DNA of 64,000 nucleotides from Hoeflea_A sp963921345 (GCA_963921345.3 CAWUFE020000002.1:558001-622000), one strand, 5' to 3'. Positions 26,201 through 34,535 are shown, numbered from the stretch's first letter. Notes: a model not told the origin generated them from the sequence alone. Translations and numbers: made by a program.

Positions 26201-26908
26201 ATGAAGCGACCAGTCATCATCGCCCTGGCGTGCGCCATGGCGGCCGTGAGCGCTGCCGCGGCCATTCAGCTCGGAAAGCGCGCTTCCGCCAGAGCACCCC
26301 TGTCGGCGGCATTTCCGATGGGGCCCGAATTCGATTTCGTACCGCCGGAACCGGGCAGCTACACCCTCCACTCGATCAAGCCGGCACCCGCCGGCCAGGT
26401 TGAAGACATCGACGGCAAGGCGCAGTCGCTGGCGGAGTTGCTGGATGGCAAGCTGACACTTGTCAGCTTCGTGTATCTGACCTGCAGCGATGTGAACGGC
26501 TGTCCGTTCGCACTGTCGACACTGTTCGAGATTCACGCCAGATCGGCCGGTATTCCGTGGCTTCGCGATCATGTGCAACTGATGACGATCAGCTTCGATC
26601 CGCAACGTGATACCACCGAGGCGATCGCATCCTTCGCCTATCCGATCACCCACGACCCGAACGCCGGGTCGGCCCTGAGATGGCATGTGTTGAGAACGGA
26701 AGACCTGCAGACGCTCCAGCCGATCCTCGACGGCTTCGGTCAGGTGGTGGACCGCTCCGACGACAGCGAAAAGATCAGTCATCTTCTGCGCATGTTCCTC
26801 GTCGATCGCCGCGGCAACATTCGAAACATATACGGATTGGGCCTGATCGATCCGCGCCTCCTGATGACCGACGTGGAATCGCTGCTAATGGAGGACGGCA
26901 CGCTATGA
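26201..26908 (+). CDS. SCO1/SenC-like copper chaperone
   Basis: A 235-residue protein with an N-terminal membrane anchor or signal (RPVIIALACAMAAVSAAAAI). The thioredoxin-like SCO fold is seen in LTLVSFVYLTCSDVNGCPFA, MTISFDPQRDTTEAIASFAY and SHLLRMFLVDRRGNIRNIYG. The presumed copper site has two cysteines spaced C-x5-C (CSDVNGC) instead of the usual CxxxC, plus a His (ISHLLRM). It probably delivers copper to MtoX or assists its maturation in the periplasm. Its stop overlaps the next start as ATGA, so it is coupled to the MauG-like gene. Confidence 0.85.
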   Translation: MKRPVIIALACAMAAVSAAAAIQLGKRASARAPLSAAFPMGPEFDFVPPEPGSYTLHSIKPAPAGQVEDIDGKAQSLAELLDGKLTLVSFVYLTCSDVNGCPFALSTLFEIHARSAGIPWLRDHVQLMTISFDPQRDTTEAIASFAYPITHDPNAGSALRWHVLRTEDLQTLQPILDGFGQVVDRSDDSEKISHLLRMFLVDRRGNIRNIYGLGLIDPRLLMTDVESLLMEDGTL

Positions 26909-28122
26909 CCGCGCATCGCGCCCACCGTCTGCTGACCGCCGCGGTGATGTGTTTCGTGGCGCTGTCGCAGGCCTGGTCACAGGAACCGGACCCGGCAGCC
27001 GCTCGATGCGGCTTCGACCCGGATGGCTGGGCCGAGGCCGCGCTTGCCCGGTCGACCGGATCGCATGCCGGCCTGCCACCGGTTCCCCATCCGGCATTCA
27101 ACCGTCCCACGGCGAGCAAGATCGAACTGGGGCGCAAGCTGTTTTTCGACCGTCGCCTGTCGATCAACGGGACCATGTCCTGCGCCATGTGCCACGTTCC
27201 GGAGCAGGGTTTTGCCAACCGGGAACTGCAAACCGCCGTCGGCGTCGAGGGCCGCAGCACCAAGCGCAACGCTCCGACGGTGATCAACAGCGCCTTTCTG
27301 GACGTGCTTTTTGCCGATGGGCGGGATGTTTCGCTGGAAACCCAATTTCTAGGTCCGCTTGTAGCGCGAAACGAGATGGCCAATCCTTCGGCCGGGCATG
27401 TGCTCGCCCAGATCCGCGACATTCCCGAATACCGGCGCCTGTTTGCCGCGGCGTTCGATACGCCGCCCTCGCTGGACAGGATCGGTATGGCGCTCGCAGC
27501 CTATCAGCGCTCGCTGATCGCCGCCGACACGCCGTTCGACCGATGGTATTTTCTCGGTGTCGAGGCGGCGCTGAGCACCGGGCAAAAACGCGGTTACCGG
27601 ATCTTCGCCGGCCGCGGCGAGTGTGCAACCTGCCACACCGTTTCAAACGACTCGGCGCTGTTCACGGATCAGCAGTTTCACGATACCGGCTACGGCTGGA
27701 TGCGCGAGCAGTTGCGCCAGAGGCCGCCCGCGGCGCATTCGGTTCAGGTCGCACCCGGCGTTTTCTACGAAGTATCCGGCGAGACCGTGGCGTCGGTGTC
27801 GGCCCCGCGCGAGGCCGATCTCGGCCGCTACGAGGTGACGGAAAAACCGGTCGACCGATGGAAATTCCGCACGCCCTCTTTGCGCAACGTGGCCGAGACA
27901 CCGCCCTACATGCATGACGGCGGACTGCTCACACTGCGCGACGTGATCGACTTCTACAATGACGGCGGCCCCCGCCATGACCTCCAGGACGAACGCATTC
28001 GTCCGCTGGGCCTTACCGATCGCGACAAGGACGATCTCGAAGCCTTCCTCCGCAGCCTCACCTCGCCCGATCTCGCCTGCCTTGCTCGCGAATCGCGGAT
28101 TGCGCGCCCGGACAATCACTGA
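26905..28122 (+). CDS. MauG-type dihaem cytochrome c peroxidase-like protein
   Basis: A 405-residue exported protein (signal peptide to about residue 25). Two CXXCH haem-attachment motifs are present: CAMCH at 93-97 and CATCH at 240-244. The context IELGRKLFFDRRLSINGTMS, LARNEMANPSAGHV-like text (VARNEMANPSAGHV) and FRTPSLRNVAETPPYMHDGG is standard for the MauG/cytochrome c peroxidase family. MauG enzymes oxidatively mature partner enzymes in the periplasm. Located after mtoX and the SCO gene, it probably helps form the MtoX cofactor. The start overlaps the SCO stop as ATGA. The last 7 bp overlap the convergent ABC membrane gene. Confidence 0.88.
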   Translation: MTAHRAHRLLTAAVMCFVALSQAWSQEPDPAAARCGFDPDGWAEAALARSTGSHAGLPPVPHPAFNRPTASKIELGRKLFFDRRLSINGTMSCAMCHVPEQGFANRELQTAVGVEGRSTKRNAPTVINSAFLDVLFADGRDVSLETQFLGPLVARNEMANPSAGHVLAQIRDIPEYRRLFAAAFDTPPSLDRIGMALAAYQRSLIAADTPFDRWYFLGVEAALSTGQKRGYRIFAGRGECATCHTVSNDSALFTDQQFHDTGYGWMREQLRQRPPAAHSVQVAPGVFYEVSGETVASVSAPREADLGRYEVTEKPVDRWKFRTPSLRNVAETPPYMHDGGLLTLRDVIDFYNDGGPRHDLQDERIRPLGLTDRDKDDLEAFLRSLTSPDLACLARESRIARPDNH

Positions 28123-28994
28123 TCGAATGCGGCAGCCGCATTCGCGGCGCCGTCGAGGGCGTTGATGCGGGCGGTGATTTCGCTCAGGCGCGACCAGCTT
28201 TGCAAAGCAATGGGCAGAAGAAGGGCCGACTCGACATATTGCCAGGAATAGCTGGCGATCGAGAAAATCTGGCCGGCGGTGATGTTTTCGATTCCGGCCC
28301 CGACAAACAGATTGTAGGCGATAAAGGCGATCTGCAGCAGGAAGATGCCGCCATAAACGATCGCCTCGGTGTCCGATATGGAAACCTCGTGCTGTCTCAG
28401 CGCCCGCAAGTGCCGGAAGACGTGCAAACGGTTGCCGCCGTGCAGAATGTCGACCTGCTTTTCCTGCTGCTCGTTGAGCCGGGCGTTGTAGGTGTAGAAG
28501 CGGCCATGGAAACAGGCATACACGACAAGCATGCCGACAATGACCAGCACCGACGAAATCCCCAGCATGACATCGAAATAGGCAAGCACCGCCAGACTGA
28601 CCGCGATCTGGACGAACGCGGCGATCAGCTCTGGAACTTCGTGCTCCAGAAAATCGACGAGCTCACGCGACATGTCGATGCGGGCAGTCCGCTTAGATAC
28701 CTGGAGCCCGGCGGAGCGCCGCTGAAGTTCGGAGCCGAGACGAAGCCGGATGGTGCCGTAGGCGCGGGTGTCGTAGATCCTGCGGGCAACCGCCACGCCG
28801 CCGAGGACAATCAGGATGGCCACCATCACCGCCAGTTCCTGCATCCGACCGGCAAGCAGGCCGTCGATGGAAAGCCCGATGAACAGCGGAATCAGCGCGA
28901 TCAGCAGGTTCTCGATGAGCACGGCGCCCCAGGTCACGGCAATGCGGGCGCGGAATGTGCGCAGAATGGTCGGAAGATCGATCCTGAGCGACAT
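28116..28994 (-). CDS. ABC transporter six-TM domain protein without ATPase
   Basis: A 292-residue protein made only of an ABC exporter-type transmembrane domain: IENLLIALIPLFIGLSIDGL, ELIAAFVQIAVSLAVLAYFD, GISSVLVIVGMLVVYACFHG and IYGG-type helix VYGGIFLLQIAFIAYNLFVG. The coupling-helix region NEQQEKQVDILHGGNRLHVF is present. No Walker A, signature or Walker B sequence follows, and no ATPase gene is adjacent. Such stand-alone six-TM proteins form a known but uncharacterised family. AGAGG precedes the ATG. The palindrome 29071-29088 upstream suggests control by a TetR-type repressor. Confidence 0.8.
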   Translation of the reverse strand: MSLRIDLPTILRTFRARIAVTWGAVLIENLLIALIPLFIGLSIDGLLAGRMQELAVMVAILIVLGGVAVARRIYDTRAYGTIRLRLGSELQRRSAGLQVSKRTARIDMSRELVDFLEHEVPELIAAFVQIAVSLAVLAYFDVMLGISSVLVIVGMLVVYACFHGRFYTYNARLNEQQEKQVDILHGGNRLHVFRHLRALRQHEVSISDTEAIVYGGIFLLQIAFIAYNLFVGAGIENITAGQIFSIASYSWQYVESALLLPIALQSWSRLSEITARINALDGAANAAAAFDQ

Positions 28995-29070
28995 GGTGAA
29001 CCTCTTCAGTCGGATTTCGCTGGTGGCTCCGGCCGAAGATCACGGCCAGGTATCCATATTCAGCAGAGAA

Positions 29071-29088
29071 TGAACGAACGTTCGCTCA
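29071..29088. promoter_or_regulatory. TetR-type palindromic operator
   Basis: TGAACGAACGTTCGCTCA is an 18-bp palindrome with a single mismatched pair, of the form often bound by TetR-family repressors. It lies 77 bp upstream of the six-TM ABC gene and followed by the AT-rich ATATAGG. No tetR gene is in this window, so the regulator would act from elsewhere. Confidence 0.5.
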
Positions 29089-29290
29089 ATATAGGTTGCG
29101 TGTCGAGCGCCGCCAAGCCGTCTGCCGACAATTTGGGCGGCGGACAAGACGTTTCCGGACAGGACGTCTCGATCGTCCGCCTGCCCTCGACAGACGCTCC
29201 GCTCTGGATCGCCGCCCGAATCTGACCTAATTGATAGGCAACGTTCGGGTCGGCGCGACTGGGCTGCACCGCCCGTATGGAAAGACATGG

Positions 29291-29971
29291 ATGCTCTGGA
29301 TAGCAGCACTTCTTCTGTTGATGGGCCTGGCATTCGGGCCGACCCTTTGGGTGCGCCACGTGATGCGCGCGCACGCCGACGAGCGTCCGGACTATCCCGG
29401 TACCGGCGGCGAGTTCGCGCGCCATCTTCTCGACGAACACGGCCTGGACAATGTGAGCGTGGAAGTCACCGCGCAGGGCGACCATTACGATGCCGGCGCC
29501 AAGGCAGTGCGGCTCTCCCAGGAGCGCTATGACGGCCGGTCGCTGACGGCGGTCGCGGTCGCCGCCCACGAGGTCGGACATGCGCTGCAGGACCGCGACG
29601 ATTACGGACCGCTCAAATGGTGCCACCGGCTGGTATCGACGGCCAATCTGACCGACCGCATCGGATCGGTGCTGATACTCGGCCTGTCGGCGATCGGCGG
29701 CGCGGCGATGTCGCCGCGGTTCTTCCTGTTTGGAATTCTCGCCGTTGTGGCGATCGGACTCATTCGCGTGGCGGCCTATCTGGTGATGCTGCCGGTGGAG
29801 ATGGACGCCAGCTTTCGGCGAGCCTTCCCGATCATCGATCAGGGCGGCTACCTGCCGCGGGAGGATCTTCCATCCGTTCGCTCCGTTCTCAAGGCAGCCG
29901 CCTACACATATGTCGCGGCCTCGCTGTTCCAGGTGCTGAACCTCCTGCGGATCCTGAGGGCGTTCCGCTGA
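29291..29971 (+). CDS. Membrane neutral zinc metallopeptidase, YugP family
   Basis: A 226-residue protein. It begins with a membrane segment (MLWIAALLLLMGLAFGPTLW), then a protease part containing the zinc motif HEVGH (AVAAHEVGHALQDRDDYGPL) and further membrane helices (IGSVLILGLSAIGGAAMSPR; FLFGILAVVAIGLIRVAAYL). The third ligand would be in PVEMDASFRRA. This matches the YugP-like family of integral membrane zinc peptidases of unknown substrate. The start MLWIA is preceded by GGAAAG six bases upstream. The exported flavodoxin gene follows after 51 bp and may be co-transcribed. Confidence 0.85.
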   Translation: MLWIAALLLLMGLAFGPTLWVRHVMRAHADERPDYPGTGGEFARHLLDEHGLDNVSVEVTAQGDHYDAGAKAVRLSQERYDGRSLTAVAVAAHEVGHALQDRDDYGPLKWCHRLVSTANLTDRIGSVLILGLSAIGGAAMSPRFFLFGILAVVAIGLIRVAAYLVMLPVEMDASFRRAFPIIDQGGYLPREDLPSVRSVLKAAAYTYVAASLFQVLNLLRILRAFR

Positions 29972-30022
29972 GCGCCGCCGTCGATCACGCGGGCTGGCGG
30001 GGCCGACGCCAATGAGGTCGTC

Positions 30023-30673
30023 ATGAAGAAAAGTGGATCGGCAACTCTAGCCCTCTTCCTGTTTTGTCTCCTCCTCCCGCTGAGCGTTACGGCGCAGCAG
30101 AAGGGGCCGGCCGCCAATGTCCTGATCGTCTACCACAGCGTCGACGGGCACACCCGCGCCATGGCGGAGGCCGTCCGGAACGGCGCCCGATCCGTCGACG
30201 GCGTCGAGGTGCTGCTGCGAACGGTCGCGGACGCTGCGAATGAGGACGTGTTGGCGGCGGATGCCGTCATCGTCGGCTCGCCGGTCTACAATGCCGCCGT
30301 TGCGCCGGAGGTCCAGACGTTCATCAACAGCTGGCCGTTTCGCGGCATGCCGCTCAAGAACAAACTCGGCGCCGCCTTCGTCTCCGCCGGCGGTATTTCT
30401 GCCGGCGAAGAGACGACCCAGCTCAGCATTCTTCGCTCCATGCTGATCTACGGCATGATCGTGGTCGGCGGCCCCGACTGGACCCAGGCCTTCGGTGCGT
30501 CCGCCGTGGTTTCCGAGAAGCCGTTCGGCTCTGAAGGCCAATCGGTCGATCGGAATTTTCTCGCAAAGGCGGAGGCCCTGGGTCGCCGTGTCGCCCGGTT
30601 GGCACTGGATTGGAAAAACCGTGGGGCCAGCCCTTCTGACGGATCAGGATCGTCGGATCCCGATCAGCCCTGA
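30023..30673 (+). CDS. Exported flavodoxin / WrbA-like protein
   Basis: A 216-residue protein. Residues 1-24 form a clear signal peptide (FLFCLLLPLSVTA-QQ). Residues about 31-200 are a flavodoxin fold: VLIVYHSVDGHTRAMAEAVR is the phosphate-binding loop for FMN, and IVGSPVYNAAVAPEVQTFIN and AFVSAGGISAGEETTQLSIL follow. NAD(P)H:quinone reductases of the WrbA type look like this but are cytoplasmic, so the export signal is odd. The tail is rich in Ser, Gly and Asp. It lies 51 bp after a membrane zinc peptidase gene. Redox role inferred; partner unknown. Confidence 0.8.
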   Translation: MKKSGSATLALFLFCLLLPLSVTAQQKGPAANVLIVYHSVDGHTRAMAEAVRNGARSVDGVEVLLRTVADAANEDVLAADAVIVGSPVYNAAVAPEVQTFINSWPFRGMPLKNKLGAAFVSAGGISAGEETTQLSILRSMLIYGMIVVGGPDWTQAFGASAVVSEKPFGSEGQSVDRNFLAKAEALGRRVARLALDWKNRGASPSDGSGSSDPDQP

Positions 30674-30738
30674 AAGCCACAGATCTTCAACAAAAAAAGG
30701 CCAGCCATGAAGGCCGGCAGGTCTGGTTTGCAATCGTT

Positions 30739-30775
30739 GCCAGCCCGGTCTCCCAACCACGTCGACCGGGCTGGC
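30739..30775. repeat. 12-bp inverted repeat in the gap 30674-30984
   Basis: The 311-bp gap between the convergent flavodoxin and yjfC genes has no gene that I can support. It holds GCCAGCCCGGTC and GACCGGGCTGGC, a perfect 12-bp inverted repeat with a 13-base loop. No T-run follows on either strand. It could be a bidirectional transcription stop of unusual type or a REP-like element. Confidence 0.45.
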
Positions 30776-30984
30776 TGTCTGGCTGGATGACCCGGCCTGG
30801 GACGGTCGCAATGTCGCCCCCGACAAATGGGAGAATGTCAAGCCGGGCACACCGAGGTCAAAATGAGCAGTGCTGACCGCCGCAGCCAGAACCTCATGCA
30901 CACTGGCAGTCTATTGGAGAAGCGAGAACCCCGCATCCCATGTTTGGGGGATGGCCGGTATGATTTGGTCATTCCGCCGACCGG

Positions 30985-32151
30985 TCACTCGTCCAGAATG
31001 ACGTGCGGCACGAATCTGGAAAGGTCCTGGGTGACCGGCTGTTTGTCTTCGCGGATGCAGATGCCCGATGCTTCGGCGCCGACGATCCACGAACCGATCG
31101 TGGCGTAGTCCTCGCCGAATTTCGGAGGCGGGACATGGGCCTGAAGAACATGCCCCTCCTCGCCATAGCGGCCGGGCGTTGAAACCTCTTGGCCCTCGAC
31201 ACCGCGCACCGTGATGTTGGCCCCTTCCCGGCTGAAAAACGGCTTCTTGATATGCGGGGCATTCAGGAAGGCGGCATCCGCATCCCCCTCGAAGAAGGCC
31301 GGCAGCAGGTTGGGATGGCCGGGGAACATCTGCCAGAGCAATGGCAGGATGGCCTTGTTGGAGAGAACCGCTTTCCAGGGCGGCTCGATCAGTTGCACCG
31401 GCGCGCCCGGCAGATAGGGACCGTATTCCTCGCGGAACATGTCCTCGTACGGATAGAGCTTGAAAAGCACGTCGATGACGATTTCGTCCGCATCGGCAAA
31501 GCGGCCCTGATCGTCGAGGCCGATCTCGTCGACGGCGACGAAATGGGGGATCAGACCCGCCTGCTTCGCACAGTCTTCCATGTAGCGGACGGTCGCCCGA
31601 TCCTCGTCATGGTCCTTGGAAGATGCAAAGTGGATGTGGAATCCGGGGGCGAACATGGCCGCAAACCGATCGATCAGCCGATCCTGCACGGAATTGAACT
31701 GATCCGCGTTCTCCGGCAGCACGCCTGAGGCCATCTGTTCTTCCAGCCACATCCACTGGAAGAACCCGGTTTCATATAGCGCCGTCGGCGTATCGGCGTT
31801 GAACTCGAGCATTTTTGCCGGTCCGCTGCCGTCGTAGAAAAGGTCGAACCGGCCGTACAGCGACGGCTCCGAGTTCTCCCAGGATTTGCGGATCCAGGAC
31901 CGGTAGCCTTCGGGGATCGCGATTTTCTCAAGCAGCGCTTCGTCGCGCACGACCCGGTCCACCAGGTCGAGGCACATGCCGTACAGTTCCTGGGAAGGGT
32001 CTTCCAGGTCCCGCTCGATTTCCTCGAGCGTGAACACATAGGCGCGGGTTTCGTCCCAATAGGGCGCGCCATACATGGTGTGAAAACCGAAGCCGAGTTT
32101 CTCGGCCTGCGCCTTCCACCCGGGCCGCTCGGGAATTTCGATCCGCCTCAT
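30985..32151 (-). CDS. yjfC: Glutathionylspermidine synthase-like ATP-grasp protein (YjfC)
   Basis: A 388-residue protein matching the synthetase part of glutathionylspermidine synthase, without the amidase part: MRRIEIPERPGWKAQAEKLG, PSLYGRFDLFYDG, MLEFNADTPTALYETGFFQW, IDVLFKLYPYEDMF, PHIKKPFFSREGANI and GSWIVGAEASGICIREDKQP. The family joins a carboxylate and an amine with ATP; for YjfC-type proteins the real substrate is not known. It lies 18 bp after the PspA-like gene and ends the minus-strand arm of a yjf-type cluster (yjfI, yjfJ, yjfC), opposite a plus-strand arm with yjfK, yjfL and yjfM. The assignment to the family is firm, its reaction is not. Confidence 0.85.
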   Translation of the reverse strand: MRRIEIPERPGWKAQAEKLGFGFHTMYGAPYWDETRAYVFTLEEIERDLEDPSQELYGMCLDLVDRVVRDEALLEKIAIPEGYRSWIRKSWENSEPSLYGRFDLFYDGSGPAKMLEFNADTPTALYETGFFQWMWLEEQMASGVLPENADQFNSVQDRLIDRFAAMFAPGFHIHFASSKDHDEDRATVRYMEDCAKQAGLIPHFVAVDEIGLDDQGRFADADEIVIDVLFKLYPYEDMFREEYGPYLPGAPVQLIEPPWKAVLSNKAILPLLWQMFPGHPNLLPAFFEGDADAAFLNAPHIKKPFFSREGANITVRGVEGQEVSTPGRYGEEGHVLQAHVPPPKFGEDYATIGSWIVGAEASGICIREDKQPVTQDLSRFVPHVILDE

Positions 32152-32169
32152 CGGACGCGGGTCAGGTGG

Positions 32170-32841
32170 TCAAAGCTTGGCCAGAAGTGCCTGGACATCG
32201 TCACGGCCCGGATTTTCCAGCGCTTTGATCTTGGCTTCCAGATCGGCCCCGCTTTCGAGCCGGGCATCCTCTTCGGCCGCTTCCAGCATCGCCTGCTGTT
32301 CCGCCTGGCGCTGTTCCAGCCGGGCGAGGCTGTCGACGGCGCTGGCGAGCTTCCCGTCCGAGGCGGTGGTGTTGGTCGAAGCCGCTTTCTGCGCCTTGAT
32401 CAGCGCTTCGTTGGCCTTGGCGCTATCCAGCTTGCGCTGCAGCGTTTCGATCTTGTTCTCGGACTGCCGGATCGTGCTGTCCATGCGCTCTTCGGTTGCC
32501 TTGTACTGGTCGAACAAAGCCTGATCGGCTTCCACCTTGTCCCTGAGTTTGAGGATACTCTCGACGATCTCGATAGCCAGCGGTTCGTCGCCCTGCGCCT
32601 TTGCCTTGCTGGCGGCCTCGGTACGGCGCTTGATCTCGCCCATCAGTTCGGCGACCGACTTTTCCTTGAGCTTGCGGTTGGCCGCCATGCGGGCCTTTTC
32701 GTCCTTGGCGGCCGCGATCGCCTTTTTGGCGTCGCGGATTTCCTGCTCCAGGATGGTCAGCAGATTGGCGTCCTGGACGGCTTCCGCCGCATTGTGCGCG
32801 TGCCCCTTGAATGCCGTTATCAATTTGTTCCAAACAGTCAT
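32170..32841 (-). CDS. yjfJ: PspA/IM30-family envelope protein (YjfJ)
   Basis: A 223-residue, almost wholly alpha-helical protein with long coiled coil (about residues 25-195; ILEQEIRDAKKAIAAAKDEK, ADQALFDQYKATEERMDSTI). The start MTVWNKLITAFKGHAHNAAE and the low hydrophobicity fit the PspA/IM30 family, which binds the inner membrane and helps preserve it. It is the YjfJ type rather than the PspA of the classical psp operon, judged by the neighbours: DUF2170 gene 35 bp upstream and yjfC 18 bp downstream. Probably part of a membrane-stress response. Confidence 0.88.
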   Translation of the reverse strand: MTVWNKLITAFKGHAHNAAEAVQDANLLTILEQEIRDAKKAIAAAKDEKARMAANRKLKEKSVAELMGEIKRRTEAASKAKAQGDEPLAIEIVESILKLRDKVEADQALFDQYKATEERMDSTIRQSENKIETLQRKLDSAKANEALIKAQKAASTNTTASDGKLASAVDSLARLEQRQAEQQAMLEAAEEDARLESGADLEAKIKALENPGRDDVQALLAKL

Positions 32842-32876
32842 GTCTCAGCGGTCCTTGTTCAGTCGAAGGGCGCGGG

Positions 32877-33320
32877 TCAGGCGGCGCCGGCCTGGGGGCC
32901 GACCTCTGCCGCCAGTTCCAGGGCGCTGTTGGCAATGGTGCGCAGCTCGGTCTCCAGCGAATCCAGCGTGGAGCGGACCGACATGGCGCCGAAGAGCTCG
33001 TAATACTCCTCGCCGCCGACATTATCGATCGACAAGGCGCACAATGGCAGGAGCTTCTTGTGGTTGCGCAGCATCATCGCCTCGAAGGCCACCGGGTCGT
33101 CCTGCTGGGCGCGCGGCCACAGCACCGTGGTCGTCAGGATCTGAAGGTCGCCCACCGTCATGAACAGGGTGATTTCACCCGCCGAGTGAAGACGGACCTC
33201 CAGCACGTCGGGCTGCGCGGCGCTGACCTCGCAACTGATTTCGCCCTCAGCGAACGAACTGGAATGCTCCAGAGCCTCTTTCAGTTCCTGCAGTGTCCAG
33301 GGGGTTTGCCGTGCGTTCAT
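32877..33320 (-). CDS. yjfI: DUF2170 protein (YjfI)
   Basis: A 147-residue soluble protein: PWTLQELKEALEHSSSF at the start, VLEVRLHSAGEITLFMTVGD in the centre and LRNHKKLLPLCALSIDNVGG followed by YYELFGAMS later. This is the DUF2170/YjfI family, which in enterobacteria sits beside yjfJ exactly as here. It is the first gene of the minus-strand arm, and the 159-bp gap to the divergent channel gene should carry both promoters. The function of the family is unknown; association with PspA suggests a regulatory or accessory role. Confidence 0.82.
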   Translation of the reverse strand: MNARQTPWTLQELKEALEHSSSFAEGEISCEVSAAQPDVLEVRLHSAGEITLFMTVGDLQILTTTVLWPRAQQDDPVAFEAMMLRNHKKLLPLCALSIDNVGGEEYYELFGAMSVRSTLDSLETELRTIANSALELAAEVGPQAGAA

Positions 33321-33479
33321 TCAATGGCCTCCGGTTTGCCGGGCTCACACCCCGGCAACGAACAAGTAGAAGTGAAACCGGCTGGTTTCAAGCTGTTTTT
33401 CGGTGTGAATTTCCGGGTTTGACATGCCGAAGCTTGATGGTCAGAGTACAGGCGATTCAGCTGGGAGCCGAATTCTACT

Positions 33480-34535
33480 TTGCCTATTCTTCAGATCGTC
33501 ATATCCAAGCTTTATCACCACGTGCTGGAGCTTAAGCTGTGGCTGCTGACGACGCTGATCTGCGGATACCTTTTCATATCCTGGGTGCTGTTTTATCTGG
33601 CCGGCGAGACCGACCTGACCAGCAATCCGCTGACCTTCATCTATTTTGCCGCCACGACGGCATCGACAGTGGGCTATGGCGATCTGTCGCCGCAAACCGA
33701 AGCCGGGCGCATGGTCTCGGCCTTCTGGTTTTTTCCCGGCGCCCTGCTGATTTTCTCCGCGGTTCTTGGCCGACTGACGGGTACTCTGGTGGAAGGAGTG
33801 AGACGTATGGCTGAAGGAAACGGAAACTACGAGCGTTTGCAGAACGCCACGGTGATCGTCGGTTATCATCGCGACAAGACGCCGCTCATGGTGGACAACC
33901 TGATTGCCGGGCAGGACGGCGACGACAAGATCGTGTTGCTGGCGAACGACAAGGACGTCGATGTTCGCGACGGCATCCGCCTGGTGCGCGCCGAGAGGCT
34001 GGATGCGTTGCAGTCGCTCAGGCGTGCGGCCGTTCCCGGCGCGCAGAAGGTCCTGGTTTATGCGGGTTCGGATGCCGAGACCTTCAATACCTGCCTGGCC
34101 ATACGCGAGTTGAACAAGGCGGTCCACGTCGCCGCCTATTTCGAAGACCGGGACACGGCACGGCGTGCCGGAGATCTCGCCAATATCGAACCGGTCGTCT
34201 CGAGCGCGATCGAAGCGCTCGTGCGTGCCGCGCAGGACCCAGGCGCCGGCCAGATCCTGATGGCGCTGTCGACCGCCGGGTTCGGCGCTACCGTGTTTTC
34301 GGCGATTGTCGAGGCGGCGGAACCAACCGAAACGGCGGCACTTCGAGAAGCGCTGTCGACTTCCGATGCGACCCTGATCGCCATTTCGCAACCGGACGAG
34401 AAAGACTTCCGGTTCCGCCCCTTCCCCGGCGCATTGAAATCCGGCGGCGTGATCTATTACCTTGCCCAGCAACGGTTGACCGCCAACCAGATCGCAACAG
34501 GGCTCGGGGGAACCGATGTTCGGATCACTATTTAA
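33480..34535 (+). CDS. Two-TM potassium channel with degenerate RCK/TrkA-N domain
   Basis: A 351-residue protein. TM1 is at about residues 20-40, the pore with the selectivity filter TVGYGD at 63-68, TM2 at about 79-100, then a cytoplasmic domain from about 118 (NATVIVGYHRDKTPLMVDNL). This resembles RCK/TrkA-N, but the GxGxxG nucleotide loop is replaced by VGYHRD. It would conduct K+ across the inner membrane under cytoplasmic control. The start appears to be a TTG; GGGAG lies rather far (12 bases) upstream, so initiation may be weak. Its end overlaps yjfK by 20 bp, placing it at the head of yjfK-yjfL-yjfM. Confidence 0.82.
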   Translation: MPILQIVISKLYHHVLELKLWLLTTLICGYLFISWVLFYLAGETDLTSNPLTFIYFAATTASTVGYGDLSPQTEAGRMVSAFWFFPGALLIFSAVLGRLTGTLVEGVRRMAEGNGNYERLQNATVIVGYHRDKTPLMVDNLIAGQDGDDKIVLLANDKDVDVRDGIRLVRAERLDALQSLRRAAVPGAQKVLVYAGSDAETFNTCLAIRELNKAVHVAAYFEDRDTARRAGDLANIEPVVSSAIEALVRAAQDPGAGQILMALSTAGFGATVFSAIVEAAEPTETAALREALSTSDATLIAISQPDEKDFRFRPFPGALKSGGVIYYLAQQRLTANQIATGLGGTDVRITI

